Shown here in pieces: positions 24,031-35,910 of a stretch of DNA of 64,000 bases. The notes beneath the pieces were generated by a model, which was not told the origin of the DNA, searched no databases, and saw only the letters and a list, made by a program, of their open reading frames with translations. The stretch covers positions 1,545,001-1,609,000 of the forward strand of contig JAQGEQ010000192.1 of NCBI GenBank assembly GCA_034620365.1. Direction: 5' to 3'. Each line of letters starts with the position of its first letter. Positions within the stretch are counted from its first letter, which is position 1. The position numbers were made by a program, and so were the translations under genes. The DNA comes from Pegea sp. RAD2-039. Its lineage: Eukaryota > Chordata > Thaliacea > Salpida > Salpidae.

Positions 24031-25592
24031 CTAGCACAAAGGTAGTAGCCAAATTTTTACAGAATTGTCTGATCTTCTACAAACTCTCTTGGCTACAGTT
24101 TCATCATCGTCATCATCTACTTCAGGTATTGATCTTTGACCTGAAGATGTTGCTAGAAGAGGCATGCAAGGATTGAAGCTGCATCCATTTACGCAATCTT
24201 CATGAGCTTTAAACTTTGAACTTTCTTTTCCACTTAGGTAATTATCACTATCAAGAAATTCGTCTAGACTCCAGAAAGCTACATGTCCATCTGTATGACC
24301 AGTTGCAAGCACATTTTCCATAAACCCTTCATCATGCGGCATAATATCAAAATAAATTCGTTGGTTTGTATCCACACAACGATTCATTTCAAATAAAGGT
24401 GCTTGCAAGTAACGAATATCCCAACAAGCCCAAAAATTATCACGTCTTGCACCAGCATAGAAGCGGTAACCATCTTTTGACCATTTTACTTGAGATAAAC
24501 CATATCTACAACCAGCAGCATAGTCAAGTGGTTTTCCATTAGCAGAGTCATATACTACAGCAGTTCCATTATAACAACCACAAACAAACATTGAATCGTC
24601 AGGAGAAAAAGCACAACAAGAAATAATTCCATTTTGTTGGTTTCTATTTCCATTTCTCTTTTGAGATGTGGCCCAATTTTCACATTTAGACCCAGGCCGG
24701 TCAAGATAAAACAAACTGACCTCTCTGCAGATAATAAAATATTAGATTAGGATGTGAAACTCAAAAATATATAAATTTTTAGACATTAATAAATAATATA
24801 AAATATTTTTAAAATGATTTACTTGTTGAAGCCGCATAATAGTTGAGTTGCTTCTGAGTTGATTGCTAAGCTGTAAGCTGATTTGATTTCTTGAGTTGAA
24901 TTAAATTTTAAATAAGAAGCTTTTAAGCTACCATCAATTGAGTTCCATAAATGTATCGGTTGATCTTTAGCTGATGTAACAAAGCAACAAGTCTCTGGAT
25001 TATTACAGTTCATCATTGGAAACCAACAATAATCATAAATTATTTCAGGCTCCTTAATTTTTAAACATAAATCTAAATTTACTTCTTCTGATAGATTAGC
25101 CATTTTTTCTAAATCAAAAAATTCTTGTGGAATTGTAAACAACCTTAAAGTGGCATCATCCGCATTTGTTATGATACTAAAACCATCAGGAGACCATTTA
25201 ACTCCTTTGAAGCAATTAAAGTCATCAAGATCTGCTTTAGCTACTAACTTGGGTGTTTTTTTTGAGCTAACTTGTAATCTTGGTAATTCTTGGGAATGTT
25301 CCAATAATTCTTGATTTTCTTCTTTGTTTGTTAAATCATCTTTTATTTGAGAATCACAAATTTTTTCAACAGTTAAGTCTTTGGTAATTGGAAGAGAGAT
25401 TTTACATTTTGGTAAAACATTCTCTTCTGACACTAAATCAGTCTTAGAAACAGGAAATTCTGCAGCTAAACAATTTAGTAAACTTTGTTTAGTTGCTGCT
25501 AATTCATCATCTATTGAAAATTTTTCTATCTTTTCAAGCATTTCAAATAAAACATTTTTTGCTTCGATATCATCAAGAGATTGACTATCCAT
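24031..25592 (-). CDS. WRAP53: WRAP53 / TCAB1, telomerase Cajal body WD40 protein
   Basis: Binds the CAB box of telomerase RNA and H/ACA scaRNAs and brings them to Cajal bodies. Two exons, 25592-24823 and 24724-24031, join in phase across a 98-bp intron into 487 residues. After an acidic N-terminal part of about 125 residues come family landmarks: FKGVKWSPDGFSIITNADDA, IYDYCWFPMMN, QPIHLWNSIDGSLKASY, LLCGFNKEVSLFYLDRPG, NGIISCCAFSPDDSMFVCG, GYRFYAGARRDNFWACWDIR, TNQRIYFDIMPHDEG, CVNGCSFNPCMPLLATSSGQ. These follow the order of human WRAP53, and length is close to that protein's. The human C-terminal tail after the ATSSGQR segment is shorter here. Conservation suggests telomerase and scaRNP trafficking in this organism. 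Confidence 0.94.
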
Positions 25593-26966
25593 TCTATAAT
25601 ATTTTATACTAACTGTATATTATCAGATAAAACTGTGAAACAACAAAAGTATTTAATAAATTATAAACCATAAAATGAAAAAAAACACCAAAAAACTTGC
25701 TTTATATTTTGCAAAATCTATAAATAAACTGATACTTAAAACATAAATCATTTTAATCTATGATTATATGTACAATGTTTATTATATAATTAATTAAGAA
25801 AGATTATAGACAAACCAAAAAAACTTTTCACTTACTCAATCTAAAAATGCAGATATCTAAATACAAGAATAATTCAAAAAAAGTAGCTAACAGTAATTTG
25901 ATCAATCATTCTATATTTATTTTGATTGCTGATTAAATTATTAATATAATAACAAGCTTTAAATGTTCTGCTTGCTTAATCAATAAAAATTACTACAAGC
26001 TTTATAAGTAGACAAAAAAGATATTTTTAAAAAACAATATTAAATGAATCTTTACAAATAAAATTCATTTTAATGGTATTCATTTTAATAAATTTTCTTT
26101 AGCCTGGACTATTTTTACAACTTAAAAAAGCAAAGTAAGAATTATTAAAAATAGTTGGTTTAATATTTTCACCAATAATTATTTCAATCATAAATTTATA
26201 GCAAAATATAAATTAGTGAGTAAAGAAACTTTTAGTAATATCGTCTAATATTTAGTACCACTTTTATGTTTGAACAAAATTATTTTGTCACTGCAAAAGA
26301 GACCCATAATGTTGTTAATTTAAAACGGATTCTTTTTATAAACTAATGATATTTATACTTTACATTTTACAGTTATTAGAGTCTTTTTTATAAAATGTTA
26401 ATAATATATCGTAAATGTTTTATGTGCTTTTTCAGCTGTAGTTTAATCAATCAAATTTGTTTGGATGGAAATTTATCAGAAGATCATCAAGTGAGTCTTC
26501 CGCGAGAAACAGATTAACTAATCATTAATCTGATATTGTAACTTTTGCCTTAAAATTAAAAAAAAAATACAATATTTATGTAAATTGTTTTTTATTTTAG
26601 AGTAATTATAATTCTACTAAATAATTATTTAGATATTTACTGTTTAAGATGTACACTTAGCAGGGTGTGATGCACACTTTAGTATTTTTCATTAAAATTC
26701 AGTTATTTTGCAAATTGAAATTAGCTATTAAAATTGTTGAGAGCCAAACTATTAAAGACTAAAAAAAAGTCAAGTTTAAATTTCGAAACATAGAAAAACT
26801 GGATATTTTAAAAATAAATAAACTCGATACGTCTCTAAAACTAACTAAAAATATCTATATCAACAGTAGATCAAATACGCTCTTTAAACATAACTTATCC
26901 AAAACTTTAATTAAAACTAAAAATTTTACTAAATTTTTAATAAAATTAGTAATGATCCCACCAGTC
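25593..26966. other. AT-rich intergenic DNA upstream of WRAP53 and tRNA-Arg(TCT)
   Basis: No ORF of substance. The WRAP53 promoter should lie near 25600-25700 but no core element stands out. Confidence 0.5.
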
Positions 26967-27039
26967 GTCTCCGTAGCGCAATGGATAGCGCGCTGGACTT
27001 CTAATCCAGAGGTTCCGGGTTCGAGTCCCGGCGGGGATG
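26967..27039 (+). tRNA. tRNA-Arg (anticodon TCT)
   Basis: 73-nt cloverleaf. The acceptor stem GTCTCCG pairs with CGGGGAT. The A box is TAGCGCAATGG. The anticodon arm is CTGGA-CTTCTAA-TCCAG, with anticodon TCT reading AGA. The B box is GGTTCGAGTCC, and the discriminator is G. It has no intron, although many animal tRNA-Arg(TCT) genes do. Confidence 0.97.
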
Positions 27040-27041
27040 CA

Positions 27042-27049
27042 TTTTTTTT
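27042..27049 (+). terminator. Pol III terminator of tRNA-Arg(TCT)
   Basis: Eight T starting three bases after the tRNA end. Confidence 0.88.
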
Positions 27050-27468
27050 AATAAAGTAAAAACTTTTTTTTTATTTCATGATTTTCAAGGCTAATGCAAA
27101 TTTCGTTTATCTTCCATTTGGCATAAAACTTGATTTTGATTTCTGGTTCTTCACCAGTTACATCTTCGCTTTTGCTTCACATAATTTTGCAGATCTAAAC
27201 TTTTTTTTAAATATCAGCTGTTATACTAAAAGACTTTTTATTTCTTATAAGTGTTTCACAAAATTAATTCACTAGTGATTAAATCTCTAAATCTTTTAGG
27301 ACTCAAAAAAAGAATCACATTTTAAATTCTCACCAAAGTTGATTTTCCAAAAATGTGAACAACATTCTTAATTTTATTTTTGAAAAATTCAGTCGAAAAT
27401 AATTAAAGATGTCGGAAGTTATTGATGAAGATACATCAGTAAAAAATCAAAGATTGGAATTTGAAAAA
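27050..27468. other. Spacer between tRNA-Arg(TCT) and the C2CD5 3' end
   Basis: AT-rich. A 65-codon plus-strand ORF (27078-27275) is hydrophobic and has no family match; I do not call it. A minus-strand AATAAA at about 27375-27380 could serve C2CD5. Confidence 0.45.
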
Positions 27469-30400
27469 TTATTCGGCTCCATGTTGATTGAAGTCGATGT
27501 AAACCACATCACCAGAAATTGACATCAGCAATTGAGCTTCGTTTTTAGCGAAATTTTGTTTCAATATCGCCGATGTACACGAATACGCGATTAGCGCATT
27601 TCCACCCATCGCGTTTGCATGAGCGCGCGCTAATGTTTGCGCTTCAAAAATTGCTCGGGTGACAAACCAGTTGCACGCCGAAGGATGAGGCTCAGTGTCC
27701 GGCAGTTCTTCCTCAGATCCCCGAACTGCTGTCGTCTCACGAATGATAAAAAGATTAATCGATCCGAGATATCTGTAGATATTAGGGACATCGGATGCAG
27801 GAATCAGCTCAACTAAGCAGGAAGAAGTGAGATTATTTAGCTTGAGATGATCCAAATGGAAGTCTTCACTAAAATGTCGCTTCATCATCGCCACGATAGT
27901 GTTCGAACGTCGCAAGCGATGGATTAAAGATAAAGTATTTCCGGCTGATATAGCAGGGAAGCGAACAGAAGTCCGCCCTTCATCACTAACAGATCGGACT
28001 CTTTTGTTGATGCTCCGTGAGGTAAAAGTCTCTTTTTGACTCGAACTAAGAACTTGTTGGATCTGTTGAGGAGCGAAAGCGGATCCTACTAGCCAGATCT
28101 AGGACACACATGGATTCAGTTTCATCTAGATGATGATGACGTCATACCTGGAACTGATCATCGGTAAGGACGATATTAAAGCGAATGGAAGAGAAGTTAA
28201 TGACGTCATTGTGACATTTGCTGACACGGAATGTAAGACTAGCTAGAAGATCTTCACAACATTTGCGAAGAGCTGCGTTGAGATCAGATGTGCTACAATC
28301 ATCATCATATCTAATTCTTCTGAACATCTGAAAAGTCTTTAGAAGAAGATGAGATAAATGTAAGATTATGTCTTCATCTTACTTGACTAAGGACAAGATG
28401 TGAAGATTGATGAGTCGGCCAAGACTCTAAAGTTGTCAAAGTGATCTTCTCGTCTGGGAGATGATCTTCTAATAACATCACTACATCACCATCATCATCT
28501 AACTGAAACATAAAGTTGTGAAAATGAATCAAGGTCATCATTACTAACTGATGCTGCTGCTAGGGACTTCGCTACCAAGTTGGTTTTCTGAAGAGGAGTT
28601 GATTCTTTTAGGATCTTCTTGATCATCTACATCAACATCTTCAGTTTGATTAAATCTCAACAATCTTCAACTAACCGATTTTGTTCTTATTCCTGTTTTC
28701 AATCTTTTCTTACAAAGAGATGAGAATTCTTCAAGATTGTTTTGATGAGTCAGATTGCAAGTGCTAAAAACTGCCGTCTTCAAATCTTTAACATCAAAAG
28801 ATCTCTTCTTCAGATGAGGATCAAAAAAATCGATTCAAAATAATACCTGAAGGTTGAGAAGATGGTAAAGCTGCCAGCTTCACTCCTGTACCAGTCGCTA
28901 TTCCAATCAACAAATTCTCTCCAATTGAAATTGAGCTTTTCAAACCAAAGATCGCGTTCAAACCGCGTAACTACTCGACGAATATTAATGATGTTGGAGA
29001 TGAAACAGAAAATGTAGAAATTTACCTTTAACTTGCAATACAACTGACGATGTAACTCGTATTCAATAAAAGGCAACATCTCTGTAATATTCACTGCACA
29101 TGTCTCACCGGAGTTCTTTTTCTTAGTTCGACAAAATCTGTAGATGAAGATGTGAGAAGAACAGACGAAATGATGAGATCTACCTTGCTTGGATTAAACA
29201 ACAGCGACCGACTGTTTGAAGATTTGGAGGAAGATCGACTGTAGCTAGAACTATATCAGGGACCAAGCAATCAGGGTTTAAAGGAGACGGCTGAGGAGCA
29301 GAAGAGGGGACACAATTGAGAAGATATATCGGAATCTGGAATAACTTTGCATCATCAACTTCTTGCTCAATAGATCTATAAAGATGAATAAAGAGATTTG
29401 GATGAAGATTATTGGAGAGATTCACCTGGAAAAATTTCGGTTGTCTTGAGATTGGTTTTGGTCGCATTGAAATACATTACAATCATCATAAATATCATCT
29501 GTAAAAGAGTGAGTCACATACCAGCTACATCATTTGCAATCTTACATTGTTGAAAGTCTTTATCAACCATCGCAGCTGTTCCTTGTGCTGACATCAAGAT
29601 CACATCATCACTATAAAGATATCAATAAAAGAAGATACACAGATTGTTGATGAATTACCAAACAGAGGTTGTTTCTGTGTAACCCAAAACAGCATTGCAC
29701 CCAATAGATGAGCAATGATCTGTAATCTCTTGTCTAAGATCATTCCACCAGGTGTTCCTCGTGTCAGCATCATCTGGTGATGGAAGGATCTTTACAGATC
29801 TTGTACAAACTGTACTTGAGTATCTTTGAACGAAACCAGCAGCATGCTGTTTCATTGTTGAGAATAATAACTCCTGCGAGTAAACAATCTAGTAGCTACA
29901 TATACAAAGTTGAAGTCTTTATCTACCTCTTTTAAATGATTTATTTCTGAATGACCAAATTCAGTTGATGTCTGCAATCAGTTCATAAATTATAAAAAGC
30001 TTTCAATTTTATTTAATTGTAAATAAATGCAAATAAGATGAAAGAAGTTTAAAATCGTTTTTTAAACTCACAAATGAGGCGTTAAAACCACCTAGACTTG
30101 ACAGAGAAGTATAACTACTCTCATATTTGCTTAGTTTTTCATGTTTCGATCTAAAAAAAGATTTAATATTGATTTAAAGCTATTAGTTTTTTAATATTGA
30201 TTTAAAGATTACTTATGGAATAAAACACTGGTGAAAAATTCAACTTTCAGAGGTATTTATATAAAAAAACAAGTTTGATAAAAATAAAAATTATTAAAAA
30301 TCAAAAAAGGACAAATTTGAAAACTTTATTAAAATAATTTTGCATTATCTGGTTAGAGAATGAATCAAATCAAACAATATAAAAAAACTTTTTAAGCTTT

Positions 30401-31811
30401 TTAACTGGCCTAGAATTTGAAATATTTGTAAGACTCATGAAAGATCAGAAAGCAAAATATAAAACCAGACACATCTTGGCATCGAAACTTCTGGTCATCA
30501 AAATACAAACATCCACAATATGATGTAAGAACTCACGGTGAAGGGGTCGAAAATTGCTTTAACATTTGAGGTCGGTTAGTTGCTTGATGACCTTTTGAAG
30601 AGATTGAAACTACTGTTCCAATACCTCGAATCACAACCCCAGAATCCCCTTCAATATCAAGTACTTGTTGATAACCAATCACAGCATTTCCTCCAAGTTT
30701 TTGAGCCTAACAACAGATGATTTGAAGAAGATTTATTTTTATGATAAATGTATTTCAGACTGACTTTGCTACCAATTTTTCGCTGCAATTCACCCGACAT
30801 TTTAGTGAATAATCTTTGTCGGGCTTCATTAGACGCTCGAGGTGACCTCATCCGATCTATCCATTGATATTCGGGATCATCTCTCGCTAGAAGACCACTA
30901 ACGAGACCGTGAACTTTTTTCAATTCGAAACAGTCCGGAAGAGTTGATGCTAATTTTATAAATCCTGACTAAGATGAATTCCACATGAATGAATCTTACC
31001 ATAAAGTAAACTAAACCCACAGCACGATTGCTTATACTGATTGGAATCGAGGAAGAGGTCCATTCGGATGACTACTAGTATCTCTCCCCGGATGCCTGAG
31101 AGTTTGAAGTAAAAAGGATGAAGTTGATGGATGAGAACAAACCGTGCATAGTGTCATATATAGGAAACCATCCAGACATATAATGATCTGTACCAGCTGC
31201 CATCAAAGGATCTACATCAATATAAACTTTCCCAATTGCATCATGAGAGCTGTATGTGTCATGATCCAGGACACGGATTTGAAGAGGTTCATCTTGGAGC
31301 TCTTCATCATCTACCTTTTCATCAAATGTGTTTTAGATATTCTGATTAAATTGATTTTATAAATGAAGAGAACTTGATAATGATAAAATAAGTCTGATTC
31401 ACCTCAAATTTAAACCAATCAGAATTCCAGATAGGATTTAGAGATTTAGAACAGACATCGGTTTTGTAAGAATGGGAACCAAATTTTATCTATAAGATGT
31501 AGACTAGATTATAAAGATTTCATTTTTAGTTATTTATTACAAGATAAATTAGTTTATCATTTCACATTCATTAAACCCTATAAGCAATTATTTATAATTA
31601 GAAAAACTTAATCTGTTATAGAAAGTATTTAAGAAAGTAAAATACAACTTAAGAAGATTTTTTTAGATTTTTTATACATATAGATGATCAAATTATTTAA
31701 TCAACATAAAATTTTAATTGCCTCAACAAATGCATCAGTTAGATCAGATGCTCTATCCATCACTGGTAGGTGTCTTCCACTAATAATTTTTACTTTCAGG
31801 CGACCTGGCAT
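27469..31811 (-). CDS. C2CD5: C2CD5 (C2 domain-containing protein 5, CDP138-like)
   Basis: Calcium- and phospholipid-binding C2 protein; in mammals an AKT2 substrate that promotes GLUT4-vesicle fusion. First exons: 31811-31722, 31489-31403, 31314-31143, then GIRGEILVVIRMDLFLDS. The C2 domain begins MPGRLKVKIISGRHLPVMD with acidic ligands in DRASDLTDAF and LDHDTYSSHDAIGK. Later exons match the family throughout: DPEYQWIDRMRSPRASNEAR, RQRLFTKMSGELQRKIG, SVKILPSPDDADTRNTWWND, SIGCNAVLGYTETTSV, IVLATVDLPPN, GRCCLIQAR, and a last large exon with IYRYLGSINLFIIRETTA and AMGGNALIAY. Stop at 27469-27471. The AKT-type motif is RQRLFT, with Thr where human has Ser (residue number from memory: 197). Intron 1 appears to use a GC donor. 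NTAQ1 lies 342 bp upstream on the same strand. Internal exons between 31000 and 27915 were sampled rather than fully phased. Confidence 0.92.
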
Positions 31812-32120
31812 TATTGGTTTCTAAGTAACAAGTTAAAAATGAAACTAGAAAAATTGATTACATGATTTCAACTGAAGATAAGAATTAAAATGTAACTTTC
31901 ATACATCATAACAAGATCATTTTATGCAAAAAATTTTATTAAAATTCAGAAAATGTTTCATAAATAAAATGCAGAAACAATTGATAACAGATTTGATGTC
32001 TCATAAACTTTCCACAAAACAAAATATGTTTTAGAAATAAAGTTTAATACTAAGAAAAGTAATAAAACATTTTATAATAAGAGTTAAAGGTTGTGGAGTT
32101 CTTTAGGAACTTTTTAAACA

Positions 32121-32126
32121 TTTATT
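32121..32126 (-). terminator. Poly(A) signal of NTAQ1
   Basis: AATAAA on the minus strand, 28 bp after the NTAQ1 stop. Confidence 0.65.
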
Positions 32127-32153
32127 TGAAAGTAGGATTTGATTTTTAACTTC

Positions 32154-32774
32154 CTAAGGTTCATCTTCTTTTTCTTCAGGTATTAACTTATATGCAATTT
32201 GAAAACTTTTCATTGAAAAAATATTCCCAAAATGCGAGTCTTTCAAATTGTTCATTGAAATATAAGAATGTAAATTCATTTTTGTTGTACCATTTTGTAT
32301 TGGTGAATAATTAGGAGCAGGTGCAAGTAATATTCCTTCATTATTTAACATATGAGAACGATCAGAAGAAAAATGTTTAAGAAAATCAACAGCATTTACA
32401 ACACGAAATGATGGAATATATCTCACAAGTTTTTTCATTTTAGGTCTAAAAGCTTTTTCAAAATAAGAAGGCAGGGTTTCTGGAAAATTTAAAGTAGTAT
32501 CTAAATCAAATACATAAAAATTAGATTGATGATTTAATATTAATATCACGTGATAATCCCAGGTAATTGGGATTTCTGTGTTACTTAATCCAGCCTTTTG
32601 ATTCCAAATTGCTACTGTTTTATTTTTGTTATTTATAAAAACAACAGAAAATTTGTCAAGTTCAGTGGGTTCCTTTTTATAAATATAGTCACAGAGTTTC
32701 CAAATATTTTCTTCACAGTAACAGGATGTGTAAATACAATCTTTTAATGGAGGTACACAACTTAATGCTGACAT
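32154..32774 (-). CDS. NTAQ1: Protein N-terminal glutamine amidohydrolase (NTAQ1/WDYHV1)
   Basis: Converts N-terminal glutamine to glutamate in the Arg/N-degron pathway, in cytosol and nucleus. Single exon of 206 residues (human about 205). The catalytic triad is visible: Cys in CIYTSCYCEENIWKLCDYI, His in the signature WDYHVILI, Asp in FYVFDLDTTLNFP. Further matches are AFRPKMKKLVRYIPSFRVV, HFSSDRSHM and TTKMNLHSYISM. I chose the ATG at 32772-32774 (MSALSCVPPLKD); a frame extension upstream lacks an ATG. The gene is AT-rich and intronless. C2CD5 follows on the same strand after 342 bp. Confidence 0.95.
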   Translation of the reverse strand: MSALSCVPPLKDCIYTSCYCEENIWKLCDYIYKKEPTELDKFSVVFINNKNKTVAIWNQKAGLSNTEIPITWDYHVILILNHQSNFYVFDLDTTLNFPETLPSYFEKAFRPKMKKLVRYIPSFRVVNAVDFLKHFSSDRSHMLNNEGILLAPAPNYSPIQNGTTKMNLHSYISMNNLKDSHFGNIFSMKSFQIAYKLIPEEKEDEP

Positions 32775-34440
32775 TTTATAATTAAAGTAAGACAACAGAA
32801 AATATAAAACTGTTCAAATATCTAAAATCAATAATTAATTTATTTTCAATTATCTTTAGTAACAAATCATTTAAAATAATTTAACAAAACAATTATTTAT
32901 TTATTAATTTAAGTTTCTTTATCCTAAGATAAAAGTTAGATTAGCTCAACTTAGCAAGAAAACTGGATAATATAATAATTTGAATAAGTTAGAGTTATAT
33001 CAATAAAACATTAAATTTAATTTCACTGGTAAAAAATTTTCTAATGTTTTTATTTATATAAAATATTATTTTTAATTTTTTAAAATTAGTCCTAATATAA
33101 ATGTCATTTCCTATTTTTAAAAATCTTGATACTATAATATATTACAACATTATTTAGTGAGTGTAAGACAGGATATTTAATTGTAATTATAAATAGATTT
33201 GTTGAAAGAAATATATTCTAACATTTTTTAATACAATTTAATGGATAATTAGTTTGTTCATCAAAATTTGCCTAATTAAAATATAATTTAATTATCTTAC
33301 ACACTCTTATGACGTATAATAATAGATTTTTCTAAAATACAAATATGTCCTGTAAAAAGCCAACAAAATAATAGTAAACAAAATGTACTTTAAATTTATT
33401 TAATAATTAATAGCTCTAAAAAAATACATTTATTGTACAAAAAAAATATACACTAAAATATACATAAATTATAATGCAGACAAAAAGACATGAAATCAAA
33501 ATTATTTTAAGTATAGTGAAAGTTAGTTTTATATCATTAGTTTTATTGATTCTCTATACATAATTTTATTCTTAACTTTTTATATTCATCTTACTGAAAC
33601 TTTTAGATTTGTATAAGCTGCAAATAACTACTTCACAAACCATTTAAATATAATTCTTTTTAAAAATAACGTTTAGCTAACGAGATATATTATTTTTGAG
33701 CTATTTTCAAGAACTGCTTTACATCTAAAATATGAAACTCAATTTACTTTTGAAGAAAAAAACAGTTTATCAAAAAGTTGTTTTTTCGATAAGAAAGCTC
33801 TTATTCTCTCTATTTTACATTAACGAGTCATTGAAATGGGACTCTTATCAGGAAATATACATAAAACATCTAATTGAGTAGTATAATACCTTTCATTTTA
33901 CTTTTGTATTTATTCTCTAAATTTTCATTTTATTTTAATAAATAGATTTTAATAGATGTTTTAAAAGTAATCAAGGAATCATTTCGAAAAGAATCAATAT
34001 TTTGTTACAATCCGAAACAAAATGTCATATATATATCAAAAAATTTCTAGAAAATGAAAAACTCCAAAATAATCTATACTCGTAAAGTAATTTAGACAGA
34101 ATGGTTATATATTAGGAAAAGTTATTGACAGAAAACTGATTGATTCGATTGTTGTAAAAAAGTTGGTGAGTTGAACAGAAAACCTATTTTAATAAAATCA
34201 TAAAGTTTTTTAAACAAAGCTAGCTATTAAATCATTTCTTTATTTTTCTGATCTTTTCTACAATTTTCTTTACATTAAGCTTTGCTTTCTTAGAGAAGAA
34301 TCAATTTGCTATAATATATTCGAAACAAGTCTGAAAATAAATATCATCGTTAATGCAAAACTTTCCAAAGAATACCTCTATCGCTATTTTTGTCAACGAG
34401 TAGAATATAATAAAATCTTTTACACAGAAATCTAAAGAAG
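32775..34440. other. AT-rich DNA upstream of NTAQ1
   Basis: Very AT-rich, with no ORF or RNA gene recognised. It presumably contains the NTAQ1 promoter close to 32780-32900. Confidence 0.5.
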
Positions 34441-35325
34441 TTATTACAAGACATTTATCAACAGACAAATCAGCTAATATCCTCAGATATTTCCTAACTC
34501 GATTCGATGGGAATATGAGTTGTCAGCGGCCTGATATTAGCTGAAAATACTCCCCAGTTATTTTGAAAGAATCCAAATGATAGAACTCACGTGGATACTG
34601 TAAAATCGCTCATGCGTATCATTCAATGAGCCCGCTTTAGTAATAGCTAACAATATGATCCAGCTAAGGAAGATGAATTCCAGTAAGACGAATCATTTAC
34701 TGGTACTCATGGGATCATGGGACTCAAACCTCGCAGCACTTATTATACCCGGGTATTTCCCGTTGACTTCGACTCTAGAAAACGATGATGAGACACGTGA
34801 AGGTAGCTGCTGAACAGGAACTTGGAGGTTGCCGATGAACAACTCGAAGCTCCTGATTTATGATGATGAGGAGTTTATTGATGTCTCTAGAGCAAGTTGA
34901 GAAGTTCCAAAAAGTGATGCAGCTCAAAATCTGCTGTTGCTTAAAGTTCGGGAAAATTAGATCTCGATTCGCGGATCAAAAAGTGATCTTGAAGGTTGAA
35001 GGATCATCAATTGTTAAGTGAGTCTCATCCAGAGTTAATCCTTGTACCCTTGATTGATGTCCCTAGAGCAGGTATCTTTACTGCAGCTCGTTAATACGAT
35101 CATCTGTTGAAGGTTCTCAAGATTAGTAAGGATAAAAGGGGAGAAAGTATCCAGGACATCACTAAAGATCACTAACATCCGTTGAGCTGTGATGATGATC
35201 TTAGTGATGTGACCACTCCCACTTACTTCATCAATGGGGGTCCATCAGATGTTGAAGACATGAGATTAAGTTGAAGATGAACTCCTAGTGATCGGCTTGT
35301 GTCTTCATCATCTTCTCCTTTCATC
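34441..35325. other. GC-richer island without a resolved gene
   Basis: Base composition changes from about 34440. Two near-copies of TGATGTCTCTAGAGCAAGT occur, at about 34880 and, with C for T and G for A changes, at about 35055. A CCCGGG palindrome lies at about 34748. There are short GATGATGA runs like those in the introns of nearby genes. No convincing ORF; it could be UTR or intron of the gene whose last exon ends at 35375. Confidence 0.35.
34471..34543. repeat. 11-bp perfect inverted repeat, 51-bp spacer
   Basis: CAGCTAATATC at 34471-34481 and its exact reverse complement GATATTAGCTG at 34533-34543. It sits at the edge of the GC-richer island. It could form a stem-loop in RNA or be a paired binding site; chance is possible in AT-rich DNA but arms of this length this close are uncommon. 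Confidence 0.6.
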
Positions 35326-35331
35326 TTTATT
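35326..35331 (-). terminator. Poly(A) signal after the unidentified 35.4-kb exon
   Basis: AATAAA on the minus strand, 43 bp after the stop codon at 35375-35377. Confidence 0.55.
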
Positions 35332-35374
35332 TTCACACAAACTACGTAAAAGTGAATCTTCATCATCCGACTTT

Positions 35375-35910
35375 TCATCGACTGATCTTCGGGAAAATCT
35401 CTAACGAGCAACAAACCACTTTATCAATTTCAACCACTAGGTGGTGGTAGTGAGTCACTATTTGATTACTGATATATGTCGCTGATTGGACGATTTCTTT
35501 CACTGATTGATTTGTGACGTCATAGATGAGTTTGTAGAGAGATGAAGAGAGATGCTGAAAGTCGATTTTCAAGATGAACACTGAATCAGTTGATCGTGAA
35601 ACCGCTAAACGCGCTTCATCTATCACATCATGTAAAAAGTCTCTGAAGAGCAAGATGTAAATGAAGTTCGATCTCATTCTGATTCATCTTGACATCATCA
35701 GGTGTGTCTCAGAAAAACGAGGAGATGAAGAAGTCACGTGACAAGGCGGAAGCTGCTAATCTGTCGCGAGAAAGATGTTCAGAAGAGTCATCGTCATCTA
35801 CATCCTGAATATTTTTCTTCTTAATTAGTTTCAGCTGATGAATCAAATATCCATGATTTTTCAAGGATTTCAATCTTCTAAAACTCCTCACTAAATGATG
35901 TCGATGACGT
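35375..35910 (-). CDS. 3' part of an unidentified spliced gene
   Basis: The probable last exon is 35642-35375, after the acceptor GCTCTTCAG. It has 89 codons ending in TGA, starts DFLHDVIDEARLAVSRSTDS and continues with YKLIYDVTNQSVKEIVQSAT. A likely upstream exon (about 35889-35760) reads SFRRLKSLKNHGYLIHQLKL then a DVDDDDSSEHLSRDR acidic stretch. The two do not join in phase at the donors I could find, so either a boundary is wrong or another exon lies between. The composition (amphipathic helix, few low-complexity runs) and the AATAAA just downstream support a real gene. I do not recognise the family. The exon carries a TGACGTCA (35515) and a CTCF-like motif (35434). Confidence 0.45.
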
